32,522 nt of DNA, from the NCBI RefSeq assembly GCF_900547205.1, contig NZ_URFY01000050.1, forward strand, positions 1-32,522, written 5' to 3'. Below, one piece after another: positions 16,629-24,990 of this stretch (its first letter is position 1; each line of letters opens with the position of its first letter). Origin of the DNA: an uncultured Bacteroides sp. (GTDB lineage: Bacteria; Bacteroidota; Bacteroidia; Bacteroidales; Bacteroidaceae). Under the pieces are notes generated by a model, which worked only from the letters and a program-made list of their open reading frames with translations, searched no databases and was not told the origin of the DNA. The position numbers were made by a program, and so were the translations under genes.

Positions 16629-16676
16629 AAAAAAATGCGTTGGTACATTGTTATAATGTTATCAACGCATTTTTTT
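16629..16676. terminator. Terminator between winged-helix gene and lepA
   Basis: A perfect 14-bp stem (16629-16642 with 16663-16676), A-rich on the left and T-rich on the right, so it could work in both directions. The loop holds a second small inverted repeat (ACATT/AATGT). Confidence 0.9.
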
Positions 16677-16693
16677 ATATTCAGCCATTTACG

Positions 16694-16701
16694 TATCTTT
16701 G
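16694..16701 (+). promoter_or_regulatory. lepA -7 promoter element
   Basis: TATCTTTG fits TAnnTTTG, 32 bases before the lepA ATG and just after the upstream terminator. Confidence 0.6.
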
Positions 16702-16733
16702 CACACCAAAAAGATAAAAAATAAGAATTTAGC

Positions 16734-18515
16734 ATGAAGAATATACGCAATTTTTGCATCATCGCCCATATCGACCACGGAAAATCAACCTTGGCCGACC
16801 GTCTGTTGGAGTTTACTAACACCATTCAGGTGACTTCAGGGCAGATGCTTGATGATATGGACCTGGAGAAGGAGAGAGGTATCACAATTAAGAGCCATGC
16901 TATCCAGATGGAATACACCTATAAAGGTGAGAAATACATTCTCAACCTGATTGATACTCCGGGGCACGTGGACTTTTCGTATGAAGTGTCCCGTTCTATT
17001 GCTGCTTGCGAAGGCGCATTGCTGATAGTCGATGCTTCACAAGGAGTGCAGGCACAGACTATTTCCAATCTGTATATGGCTATCGAGCATGATCTCGAAA
17101 TCATTCCCGTTATCAACAAATGTGATATGGCAAGTGCCATGCCCGAAGAAGTGGAAGACGAGATTGTGGAACTCTTGGGTTGTAAACGCGATGAGATTAT
17201 CCGCGCATCCGGCAAGACCGGAATGGGTGTTGAGGAAATCTTGGCAGCGGTAATCGAACGCATCCCGCATCCCGTGGGAGACGATGAAGCTCCGTTGCAG
17301 GCATTGATTTTCGATTCTGTATTCAACTCCTTCCGTGGAATTATCGCTTATTTCAAGGTTGAGAACGGAGTAATCCGCAAAGGCGATAAAGTGAAGTTCT
17401 TCAATACCGGAAAAGAGTATGATGCCGATGAAGTGGGTGTTTTACGAATGGAATTGGTTCCACGCAATGAACTTCGTACGGGAGATGTGGGATATATTAT
17501 ATCCGGCATCAAAACCTCGAAAGAGGTGAAGGTGGGAGATACCATTACCCATGTGGCTCGTCCGTGCGACAAGGCTATCGATGGTTTCGAGGAAGTAAAA
17601 CCGATGGTATTTGCCGGAGTATATCCGATTGAAGCAGAAGATTTTGAAGACTTGCGTGCCTCCTTGGAGAAATTGCAGTTGAATGATGCTTCCTTGACCT
17701 TCCAGCCGGAATCTTCGTTGGCATTGGGCTTTGGCTTCCGTTGTGGTTTCCTCGGACTGCTCCATATGGAGATTGTGCAGGAGCGTCTGGATCGTGAGTT
17801 CGATATGAATGTGATTACTACAGTGCCCAACGTATCCTATAATATATATGATAAGCAAGGCGAAATGAAGGAAGTGCATAATCCCGGAGGTATGCCCGAT
17901 CCGACTATGATAGATCGCATCGAAGAACCTTACATCAAGGCGTCCATCATTACTACTACCGATTATATCGGTCCTATCATGACCCTTTGCCTGGGCAAGC
18001 GTGGAGAACTCATTAAGCAAGAATACATTTCCGGCAATCGTGTGGAAATCTATTATAATATGCCTTTGGGAGAAATCGTAATTGACTTCTACGACCGTCT
18101 GAAAAGTATCTCAAAAGGATATGCATCGTTCGATTATCATCCGAATGGTTTCCGTCCTTCCAAGCTTGTCAAACTGGACATCATGCTGAATGGCGAACCG
18201 GTGGATGCTCTTTCTACGTTGATACACTTCGACAATGCTTATGATATGGGACGCCGGATGTGTGAGAAACTGAAAGAATTGATTCCCCGTCAACAGTTTG
18301 AGATTGCTATTCAGGCTGCTATCGGAGCAAAGATTATAGCTCGTGAAACCATCAAGGCGGTTCGTAAAGATGTGACAGCCAAGTGTTATGGTGGTGACGT
18401 GAGCCGTAAGCGTAAACTGCTTGAAAAACAGAAAAAAGGTAAAAAACGAATGAAACAAATAGGTAACGTGGAAGTTCCGCAGAAGGCCTTCCTCGCTGTC
18501 CTGAAGCTGGATTAA
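16734..18515 (+). CDS. lepA: Elongation factor 4 (LepA), ribosome GTPase
   Basis: Translational GTPase that binds the ribosome and affects translocation and ribosome assembly. The protein is 593 residues, normal length. G1 is AHIDHGKSTL (11-20), G3 is DTPGH (74-78) and G4 is NKCD (128-131). EF-G-like domains II, III and V follow, and the C-terminal domain special to LepA contains DVTAKCYGGDVSRKRKLLEKQKKGKKRMK. It is flanked by hairpins on both sides, so it is probably a single-gene unit. Confidence 0.97.
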   Translation: MKNIRNFCIIAHIDHGKSTLADRLLEFTNTIQVTSGQMLDDMDLEKERGITIKSHAIQMEYTYKGEKYILNLIDTPGHVDFSYEVSRSIAACEGALLIVDASQGVQAQTISNLYMAIEHDLEIIPVINKCDMASAMPEEVEDEIVELLGCKRDEIIRASGKTGMGVEEILAAVIERIPHPVGDDEAPLQALIFDSVFNSFRGIIAYFKVENGVIRKGDKVKFFNTGKEYDADEVGVLRMELVPRNELRTGDVGYIISGIKTSKEVKVGDTITHVARPCDKAIDGFEEVKPMVFAGVYPIEAEDFEDLRASLEKLQLNDASLTFQPESSLALGFGFRCGFLGLLHMEIVQERLDREFDMNVITTVPNVSYNIYDKQGEMKEVHNPGGMPDPTMIDRIEEPYIKASIITTTDYIGPIMTLCLGKRGELIKQEYISGNRVEIYYNMPLGEIVIDFYDRLKSISKGYASFDYHPNGFRPSKLVKLDIMLNGEPVDALSTLIHFDNAYDMGRRMCEKLKELIPRQQFEIAIQAAIGAKIIARETIKAVRKDVTAKCYGGDVSRKRKLLEKQKKGKKRMKQIGNVEVPQKAFLAVLKLD

Positions 18516-18523
18516 AAATAATG

Positions 18524-18580
18524 CCGCAAGCAATTTTTCAGAGAGATGATCTGAACAAATTGTCTTGCGGTTAGTTTTTA
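18524..18580 (+). terminator. lepA terminator hairpin
   Basis: CCGCAAG (18524-18530) pairs with CTTGCGG (18564-18570), with inner pairing of CAATTT/AAATTG and TTCAG/CTGAA, then TTAGTTTTTAA. The T-run is interrupted. Confidence 0.7.
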
Positions 18581-18657
18581 ATACACCAGGTGATTGCTTC
18601 CTATCAGCAGAGCTTTCCTTGGCAATCACTTATGAAGAAATAAAACAAATTATTAAT

Positions 18658-19836
18658 ATGAGAAAAGTTCTGTCTTTTTCGGGCTTCCTGATGTTAGGGC
18701 TCGTTATTTCACAATTCTTGCCGATGATGGCGGGGAATGGTTATGGCGCCATTAAGTCCATTTCGAATATACTACTCTATGTATGTCTTAGTTTTATCAT
18801 GATTAATGTAGGTCGGGAGTTTGTGCTCGACAAGTCTCGATGGAAGAATTATGCCGAAGATTATTTCATAGCGATGGCTACCGCTGCCCTTCCTTGGTTC
18901 ATGATTGCTATTTATTATGTCTTTGTTTTGCTTCCGCCCGATTATTGGAACAGTTGGGAGGCATGGAAAGAAAATCTATTGTTGAGTCGTTTTGCTGCGC
19001 CTACTTCGGCAGGTATTTTATTTACGATGCTGGCGGCTATCGGATTGAAAACCAGTTGGGTCTATAAGAAAATACAGGTATTGGCGATTTTCGATGATTT
19101 GGATACCATTATCCTGATGATTCCTCTTCAGATTATGATGATTGGACTGCGATGGCAATTGATAATCGTCGTGGTGATAGTATTTATGTTGCTGTCCGTT
19201 GGTTGGCAGCGATTGAACAAATACAATTGGCGTCAGGACTGGAAAGCTATATTGTTTTATTCCGCTATTATATTTCTGGCTACCCAGATACTATATCTCG
19301 GTAGTAAAGAACTGTATGGAGAAGCGGGAAGCATTCATATAGAAGTCCTTTTGCCGGCGTTCGTTCTGGGCATGATAATGAAACATAAAGAGCATGATAG
19401 CCTGACGGAACAGCGGGTTTCTACCGGCATTTCTTTCCTATTTATGTTTCTGGTGGGAATGAGTATGCCTCATTTTATCGGTGTGAATTTTGCAGAAACC
19501 CATTCGGGTACGTATTCGGTGACAGGTTCCCAAGAGATGATGTCATGGGGGATGATTCTGTTTCATGTCGTGATTGTATCGTTATTGTCGAATATAGGAA
19601 AACTCTGCCCGATGTTTTTCTATCGCGACCGGAAGCTAAGCGAACGTTTGGCACTTTCTATTGGTATGTTTACCCGTGGCGAGGTAGGTGCCGGAATTAT
19701 TTTCATTGCATTAGGCTATAACCTTGGCGGACCTGCATTGGTAATTTCTGTTCTCACATTGGTGCTAAATTTGATTTTGACAGGGATTTTCGTCCTTTGG
19801 GTGAAAAACTTGGCACTGAGAAGTTATACGGATTAA
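18658..19836 (+). CDS. Cation:proton antiporter (CPA-type membrane protein)
   Basis: Polytopic membrane protein of 393 residues with about 11-12 hydrophobic segments. It resembles Na+(K+)/H+ exchangers of the CPA superfamily: an acidic FDDLDT segment (D146, D147, D149) lies at the start of a membrane helix, and TRGEVGAGIIFIALGYNLGG near the C-terminus resembles the late conserved helix of these exchangers. The start is the ATG at 18658; the frame runs upstream to 18565, but that stretch is inside the lepA terminator. nhaA follows after 43 bases without a visible terminator. The transported ion cannot be told from the sequence. Confidence 0.78.
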   Translation: MRKVLSFSGFLMLGLVISQFLPMMAGNGYGAIKSISNILLYVCLSFIMINVGREFVLDKSRWKNYAEDYFIAMATAALPWFMIAIYYVFVLLPPDYWNSWEAWKENLLLSRFAAPTSAGILFTMLAAIGLKTSWVYKKIQVLAIFDDLDTIILMIPLQIMMIGLRWQLIIVVVIVFMLLSVGWQRLNKYNWRQDWKAILFYSAIIFLATQILYLGSKELYGEAGSIHIEVLLPAFVLGMIMKHKEHDSLTEQRVSTGISFLFMFLVGMSMPHFIGVNFAETHSGTYSVTGSQEMMSWGMILFHVVIVSLLSNIGKLCPMFFYRDRKLSERLALSIGMFTRGEVGAGIIFIALGYNLGGPALVISVLTLVLNLILTGIFVLWVKNLALRSYTD

Positions 19837-19879
19837 AAAAATCTGTATATTGCAACTTTAATACCCAAAAGCAACTCTT

Positions 19880-21190
19880 ATGACCATTTTGAGGACCATG
19901 CGGAACTTCTCGTCAATGAATGCCAAGGCGAGTATACTTTTGTTTCTGGCAGCAATTTCTGCCGCTGTTATTGCAAACTCTCCGGTAGCTCCGGTCTATC
20001 AGGAGTTCTTGTTGCACGAACTCCATCTGCGGATTGGTGATTTCAACTTACTGTCTCATGGCGGACAGAATTTGCGTATGCTTGAGTTTATCAATGACGG
20101 ATTGATGACTATTTTCTTCTTAATGGTAGGATTGGAAATCAAACGCGAATTGTTGGTTGGCGAGCTTTCTTCTTTCCGCAAAGCAGCTCTGCCTTTCATT
20201 GCAGCTTGCGGAGGAATGTTGTTTCCGGTACTAATCTATATGATAGTATGTCCTCCGGGCAGTGCAGGAGGCGAAGGACTTGCCATTCCGATGGCTACAG
20301 ATATCGCCTTTTCATTGGGTGTGCTGAGCTTATTGGGAAACCGCGTTCCGCTAAGCCTGAAAATCTTCTTGACGGCTTTTGCAGTAGTCGATGATATCGG
20401 AGGTATTCTGGTGATAGCTATTTTTTATAGTTCGCACGTTTCTTATGGCTATCTTCTGGTGGCTGCATTGCTCTACCTTTTGCTCTATTTCATAGGAAAG
20501 CGTGGTGCTACAAACAAGGTTTTCTTTCTGGTAATTGGCGTCGTTATCTGGTATTTGTTTCTGCAATCCGGTATTCATAGCACCATTTCGGGCGTGATTC
20601 TTGCTTTCGTGATACCAGCAAAACCTCAACTGAATGTCGGTAGATACATAGAACGCATTCGTCGAACGATTGCGGAATTTCCGGTGATGAAGTCGGGAAG
20701 CATTGTGTTGACCAACGAGCAAATAGCTAAACTGAAAGAAGTAGAATCGGCTTCCGACCGTGTGATTAGCCCCTTGCAGTCTCTCGAAGATAACCTGCAT
20801 GGTGCGGTCAACTATCTGATTCTTCCGCTATTCGCCTTTGTCAATGCCGGCGTAGTGTTCAGTGGAGGAGGTGAATTGGTGGGGAGTGTCGGTATTGCTG
20901 TGGCCGCGGGATTGCTGCTCGGAAAGTTCATTGGAATCTATTCGTTTACTTGGCTGGCAATAAAAATAAAACTAACTCCTATGCCGCATGGAATGACGTG
21001 GAGAAACCTTGCCGGAGTGGCATTGTTGGGAGGAATTGGTTTCACGGTTTCACTTTTTATCGCTAACCTTTCTTTTGGAGCAGACTTTCCGGTATTGTTG
21101 AATCAAGCGAAGTTCGGAGTATTGTCCGGGTCCATTCTTTCCGGATTGTTAGGGTATATGGTGCTGCGCATATCGCTTTCGAGAAAGTAA
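19880..21190 (+). CDS. nhaA: Na+/H+ antiporter NhaA
   Basis: Exports Na+ in exchange for H+ at alkaline pH or high sodium. The protein is 436 residues, somewhat longer than the 388 of E. coli, mainly from a cytoplasmic loop (about 250-305) between the two halves. Key acidic residues are present: D141 in ATDIAFSLGVL and the pair D171-D172 in FAVVDDIGGI, matching E. coli D133, D163 and D164. LMVGLEIKRELLVGEL is a family signature. It is probably co-transcribed with the antiporter gene before it. Confidence 0.93.
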   Translation: MTILRTMRNFSSMNAKASILLFLAAISAAVIANSPVAPVYQEFLLHELHLRIGDFNLLSHGGQNLRMLEFINDGLMTIFFLMVGLEIKRELLVGELSSFRKAALPFIAACGGMLFPVLIYMIVCPPGSAGGEGLAIPMATDIAFSLGVLSLLGNRVPLSLKIFLTAFAVVDDIGGILVIAIFYSSHVSYGYLLVAALLYLLLYFIGKRGATNKVFFLVIGVVIWYLFLQSGIHSTISGVILAFVIPAKPQLNVGRYIERIRRTIAEFPVMKSGSIVLTNEQIAKLKEVESASDRVISPLQSLEDNLHGAVNYLILPLFAFVNAGVVFSGGGELVGSVGIAVAAGLLLGKFIGIYSFTWLAIKIKLTPMPHGMTWRNLAGVALLGGIGFTVSLFIANLSFGADFPVLLNQAKFGVLSGSILSGLLGYMVLRISLSRK

Positions 21191-21216
21191 TCATCGACTA
21201 GCTGATAATTTAAAGG

Positions 21217-21255
21217 CAACCGCATTGAGAATGTATATCTTCAATGCGGTTGTTT
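21217..21255 (+). terminator. nhaA terminator
   Basis: CAACCGCATTGA (21217-21228) and TCAATGCGGTTG (21241-21252) form a perfect 12-bp stem with a 12-base loop, then a short TTTCTC tail. Confidence 0.75.
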
Positions 21256-21327
21256 CTCTATATATAATAAGGTGGAAAATGAGACTACTGCTAATTATAG
21301 TTAATCAACTGCTTTATTTAGTAAAAT

Positions 21328-21372
21328 AACTAATCTCGTTAGTTGTTTGTTGGGATATTAATATTATATTTG
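21328..21372 (+). promoter_or_regulatory. Promoter and probable operator of the blaI-like gene
   Basis: TTG at 21343-21345, a 19-base spacer and TATATTTG at 21365-21372 fit the Bacteroides consensus. A perfect dyad, AACTAA-TCTCG-TTAGTT (21328-21344), overlaps the -33 element, the expected place for repressor binding. The ATG is 31 bases after the -7 box. Confidence 0.75.
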
Positions 21373-21402
21373 TGGCATAATACTAATAAAAGAACGAAAG
21401 AT

Positions 21403-21771
21403 ATGAAACGACTAACGGTAAAAGAAGAAGAAATAATGCGTATATTTTGGGAGAATGGTCCTATGTTTGTTCGCGAACTGTTGGCTTATTATGAGGAACC
21501 GAAACCTCATTATAATACAGTTTCTACGCTTGTGCGCGGATTGGAGGAAAAAGGCTTTGTGGGTTATAAAGCGTATGGAAATACTTATCAGTATTATTCG
21601 CTTGTTTCGGAGAAAGAATATAAGAGTTCTGCCCTCAAAGAAGTTATATCCCAGTATTATAATAATTCCTATGTAAATGTTGTTTCTTCTTTTATTGAGG
21701 AAGAAGGTATGTCTGTGGATGAACTGAAGGCTTTGATTGAATGTATAGAGCAGGGAAGGTCGAAGAAGTAA
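21403..21771 (+). CDS. BlaI/MecI/CopY-family transcriptional repressor
   Basis: Winged-helix repressor of 122 residues, predicted to bind the dyad at its own promoter and to be inactivated by cleavage when the partner protease is activated. The winged-helix part (1-75) shows LTVKEEEIMRIFWENGP, FVRELLAYY, HYNTVSTLVRGLEEKGFVGY and a wing. The C-terminal half (about 80-115) is the dimerisation region, the site of cleavage in BlaI/MecI. The frame is open from 21343, but that start overlaps the promoter, so ATG 21403 was chosen. The M56 protease gene follows after 43 bases, the standard sensor-repressor pairing. Confidence 0.9.
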   Translation: MKRLTVKEEEIMRIFWENGPMFVRELLAYYEEPKPHYNTVSTLVRGLEEKGFVGYKAYGNTYQYYSLVSEKEYKSSALKEVISQYYNNSYVNVVSSFIEEEGMSVDELKALIECIEQGRSKK

Positions 21772-21814
21772 ACTTTTCGCTGTAATAGTTATTCATTAAA
21801 TAGATACCAATGCT

Positions 21815-23488
21815 ATGGGAGACTTATTATTTTATCTGCTGAAATCCGGATGTTATCTGATAATATTCTATCTACTCTTTAAATTATTGATGAGTGGTAC
21901 AACCTTCTTTCGCTTCAATCGGGTGACCTTGTTGGTGGGGGTAGTAGGCTGTATGTTTCTCCCTTTGATAGAATTTACTACTGAAAAGGAGACTTTCCTG
22001 ACCGTTCCTTTGCAAGCCATACAGGAAATATTGGTGGAGCGGACGGATGGCGTATTTCTTGATAAAATGATGCTGGTGGAGCCGATAGCAGACAGGACGG
22101 GTGCGCAAGACATAAATTGGTGGCCCATCGTGTTAGGATATCTTTACCTTGCCGGTGGAATATTTACTTTAAGTCGCATTTTACTCTCTTTTTATCGGAT
22201 GTTCCAACTCATTCGGACAGGTGAAAGACACGTCTATGGAAAATACAAACTAATTGTAGTATCAGATTCGATCTCATCGTTTTGTTGGGGGAATTACATT
22301 GTGGTTTCAGCATCCGATTATAATAGGCAAATAGACGAAATATTACTTCATGAGACGATGCATCTTCGCAATCGTCATACGCTCGATTTATTATTAATTC
22401 AGGTCTTGTTAGTGTTTTACTGGTTCAATCCTGCCATCTGGCTACTGAAACGGGAGTTGCATGAAATACATGAATTTGAAGCCGACAATGGAGTACTTAA
22501 TGCAGGCATCGATGCAACGAGATATCAACTATTATTGGTGAAAAAAGCTGTTGGTACAAGGCTCTACTCTATGGCCAACGGTTTTAATCACTCTAAACTT
22601 AAAAAACGTATTACTATGATGTTAAAAGAAAGAACCAATCGTTGGGCACGATTGAAACTATTGTTCGTAGTGCCCGTAATGGGTGGAGCGCTTTATGCGT
22701 TCGCACAGCCGGAAGTGAAGAATGACCTTGGACTAAATGCTGTTCAGGAAGTGTTGCAATCTAAACCTGAGGGAGGTGATCAAGACATCTTTCAGTTTGT
22801 TGTGAATGAGAGTGATGCATATTATGAACGTATGAAAAAAGCCGGAAAGAAAACCGATCGAGTGTTTGAACGACAAGTTCATATAGTAAACATTGAAGAT
22901 GATGGGCGATTGACATTGGGCAAAAAAGAAATTGCTAAGAAAGATTTGAAGGAAGCGCTTAAAAAGAGAATGCTGGAGAGTAAACAGTTTTCTAAGCAGG
23001 AGTATAACAGAAATGACGATCAAATGGGAACTATTTTTGGTACAACAAATACTCCGAAGGAATTAGCAGAAGAATTATTGACTATAATGAAGGATGCTTT
23101 TGTAGAGATTCGTGCTGACATTGCCAAGAAAACAGGTAATGACAGTAAAGAATTTCTAGATAAAGAATTTCCTATTGTAATCAGTTATTGGGATCGGCCA
23201 CTCAAATATGGTAAGGAAACCTCCTATAGTACTCCTGCTAACGAAAAGATTACCGACATCAATCTTAAATTAATATCTAAGGACGGTAAAGTAGAGAAGG
23301 AATTTTCAAACTTTACTCTGGCGGAGTTGGAGAAAGAATTGAAAGATTTTAAGGCAACGCATCATGATAATATGGATAGTTATACTGTCGGCATGAAGGT
23401 GGATAAGAAATGTCCGATGGGAATTGTAACAGATGTGAAAACAGCTCTTCGGAAAAGTTATCTGTTGAAGTTAAACTTTCAGCAATAA
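21815..23488 (+). CDS. BlaR1-like M56 membrane metalloprotease with unusual C-terminal region
   Basis: Predicted sensor-protease of 557 residues that would cleave the neighbouring BlaI-like repressor. The membrane part has helices at about 7-27, 36-54, 102-128 and 190-212, with the zinc motif HETMH at 179-183 (LLHETMHLRNRHTLD) and a downstream EFEADNGVL segment as in BlaR1. A fifth helix (about 281-298) leads to a roughly 260-residue outer region. This region has no penicillin-binding SxxK/SxN/KTG set. Instead, residues 480-557 (ending KVDKKCPMGIVTDVKTALRKSYLLKLNF) look like an ExbD/TolR periplasmic domain, and 353-435 (VHIVNIEDDGRLTLGKKEI...) may be a second, diverged copy. The ExbD comparison is by eye and moderate in certainty; the M56 assignment is firm. 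Confidence 0.85.
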   Translation: MGDLLFYLLKSGCYLIIFYLLFKLLMSGTTFFRFNRVTLLVGVVGCMFLPLIEFTTEKETFLTVPLQAIQEILVERTDGVFLDKMMLVEPIADRTGAQDINWWPIVLGYLYLAGGIFTLSRILLSFYRMFQLIRTGERHVYGKYKLIVVSDSISSFCWGNYIVVSASDYNRQIDEILLHETMHLRNRHTLDLLLIQVLLVFYWFNPAIWLLKRELHEIHEFEADNGVLNAGIDATRYQLLLVKKAVGTRLYSMANGFNHSKLKKRITMMLKERTNRWARLKLLFVVPVMGGALYAFAQPEVKNDLGLNAVQEVLQSKPEGGDQDIFQFVVNESDAYYERMKKAGKKTDRVFERQVHIVNIEDDGRLTLGKKEIAKKDLKEALKKRMLESKQFSKQEYNRNDDQMGTIFGTTNTPKELAEELLTIMKDAFVEIRADIAKKTGNDSKEFLDKEFPIVISYWDRPLKYGKETSYSTPANEKITDINLKLISKDGKVEKEFSNFTLAELEKELKDFKATHHDNMDSYTVGMKVDKKCPMGIVTDVKTALRKSYLLKLNFQQ

Positions 23489-23544
23489 GACGGTTAATGT
23501 CTTACTATAAGATGGGGTGAAATCAATAGTGCTGATGGATTATT

Positions 23545-23631
23545 TTTTCATTGGGATGATTGAAACAAACATTGAGAAGATTAAAATCAAACATTGAGAA
23601 GTTTGTGTTCAAACATTGCAATGATTGTAGC
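23545..23631. repeat. Short tandem repeat, 22-base period
   Basis: CAAACATTGAGAAG occurs at 23566-23579 and 23588-23601, and CAAACATTG again at 23610-23618, each 22 bases after the last. A degenerate fourth unit (about 14 of 22 matches) starts near 23545. It lies between the convergent M56 and rmuC genes; the 269-base gap has no reading frame worth calling. Confidence 0.7.
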
Positions 23632-23672
23632 ACCATCCGTAGGCTTCCCACACACCATTCATTAAGCAAGAG

Positions 23673-23731
23673 AAAGCATAGCTTTAGCCCACCTAAAGCT
23701 ATGCTTTACAGTGTCTAAAGCTATGCTTTAC
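23673..23731. terminator. Three-copy alternative hairpin between M56 gene and rmuC
   Basis: AAAGCATAGCTTTAG (23673-23687) can pair fully (15 bp) with either of two identical downstream copies of CTAAAGCTATGCTTT (23693-23707 and 23715-23729). The two pairings exclude each other. Each copy is also an AAAGC-N3-GCTTT mini-hairpin. It probably ends transcription of both convergent genes, although no long T-run follows. Confidence 0.65.
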
Positions 23732-23757
23732 CATTCGTATATCACACCTTGCTAATA

Positions 23758-24990
23758 TTAGTCAAATAAATCCCCATCTTCCTCTATCGGAAGTATTTTC
23801 TGACTTTCTTCATGAGGAAGCTGCTCCACTTGCCGAAGTTTCCGTTCAATAGCCCGAGTCCGTTTACCCATCACTTCCTCCAGTTGGTCGCCGGCGCTTT
23901 GCAGATTCTTCTGCACCTTCTCAAGCAATCCTCCAAATTTACCAAACTCCGTTTTTACAGCTCCCAGCACAGTCCACACTTCCCCCGTTCGTTTCTGAAT
24001 GGCCAATGTGCGGAATCCCATTTGAAGGCTATTCAATATCGCCCCAAGTGTAGTTGGCCCGGTCACTACTATCTTGTAATCTTTTTGAAGCGTCTCTACA
24101 AGGCTAGTCCGTCGGATAACCTCCGCATAGATACTTTCAAAAGGCAGAAACATGATAGCAAAATCTGTAGTGAACGGAGGGTCCACATACTTTTCGTGAA
24201 TATCTTTAGCCATTTTCTTGATAGTCGTCTCCAGTTGTTTGCCCGAAGATTCCATCAATGCCGTATCTCCGGCTTCGAAAGCATCATAATACTGCTCATA
24301 AACATCTTTAGGAAACTTTGCATCAATCGGCAGATAAACAATGCTGTTTGCATCATCCTTGCCCGGCAATTTAATGGCAAACTCCACAAACTCCGTTCCG
24401 CTTTTCTTAGTCTTCACGTTGGCATCATACTGTTCGGGACTCATCATCTGTTCCAACAATGCTCCCAACTGAACTTCGCCGAATGTACCGCGCATCTTTA
24501 CGTTACTAAGTACTTTTTTCAGTCCGCCAACATCTTGTGCCAATGACTTCATTTCTCCCAATCCTCTCTGTACATTCTCCAGTTGCGTCCGTACTATTTC
24601 AAAGGACTGCCCGATTCGTTCATTCAGCGTCTTTTGCAATTTCTCTTCCACCATCAGCCGCATATCATCCAACCGTTTTTCGGTCGATTTAATCAAAGTC
24701 TCCTGCTGCCGTGCCATCATGTCAAACTTCTGTCGTTGCAGTTCTCCGGTAGTCATCATATTCTTGTGCAGCACATCTTGCAGTTGCTGCATATTCTGGT
24801 TCAGCGTCTGAATCATTTCCATGCGAAGCTCGCGGATACTTCGATTCAGTTCTTCCCGGTTTTCCTGCATCTGTTGTCTCAGGGCAGCTTGCAGGAGTTC
24901 TCCTTGGGCTTGGTTGTTACCTTTAGTGAGTGACAGTACAATAAGCACTATCACCAACACGACAATTATAATAAGCAAAATCAGTTCCAT
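23758..24990 (-). CDS. rmuC: DNA recombination protein RmuC
   Basis: RmuC-family protein of 410 residues, related to nucleases and linked genetically to limiting inversions between short inverted repeats. The N-terminal membrane helix (about 3-22, LILLIIIVVLVIVLIVL) is followed by a long coiled coil rich in Q, E, R and L (about 28-165) and then the conserved RmuC core (about 180-370: GTFGEVQLGALLEQM, LPIDAKFP, FLPFESIYAEVI, GPTTLGAILNSLQMGFR). The ATG at 24990 shares one base with the map stop (TGATG), indicating translational coupling. The TTG at 24993 is not needed. Confidence 0.94.
   Translation of the reverse strand: MELILLIIIVVLVIVLIVLSLTKGNNQAQGELLQAALRQQMQENREELNRSIRELRMEMIQTLNQNMQQLQDVLHKNMMTTGELQRQKFDMMARQQETLIKSTEKRLDDMRLMVEEKLQKTLNERIGQSFEIVRTQLENVQRGLGEMKSLAQDVGGLKKVLSNVKMRGTFGEVQLGALLEQMMSPEQYDANVKTKKSGTEFVEFAIKLPGKDDANSIVYLPIDAKFPKDVYEQYYDAFEAGDTALMESSGKQLETTIKKMAKDIHEKYVDPPFTTDFAIMFLPFESIYAEVIRRTSLVETLQKDYKIVVTGPTTLGAILNSLQMGFRTLAIQKRTGEVWTVLGAVKTEFGKFGGLLEKVQKNLQSAGDQLEEVMGKRTRAIERKLRQVEQLPHEESQKILPIEEDGDLFD

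Noticed and set aside
18590..18629. GTGATTGC / GCAATCAC inverted repeat before the antiporter gene as a riboswitch
   Set aside because: It is an 8-bp stem with a 24-base loop and no known riboswitch core; it may be only leader structure.
23545..23631. Miniature CRISPR array
   Set aside because: The repeats are short and degenerate with spacers of 8 bases, and no cas gene is nearby.
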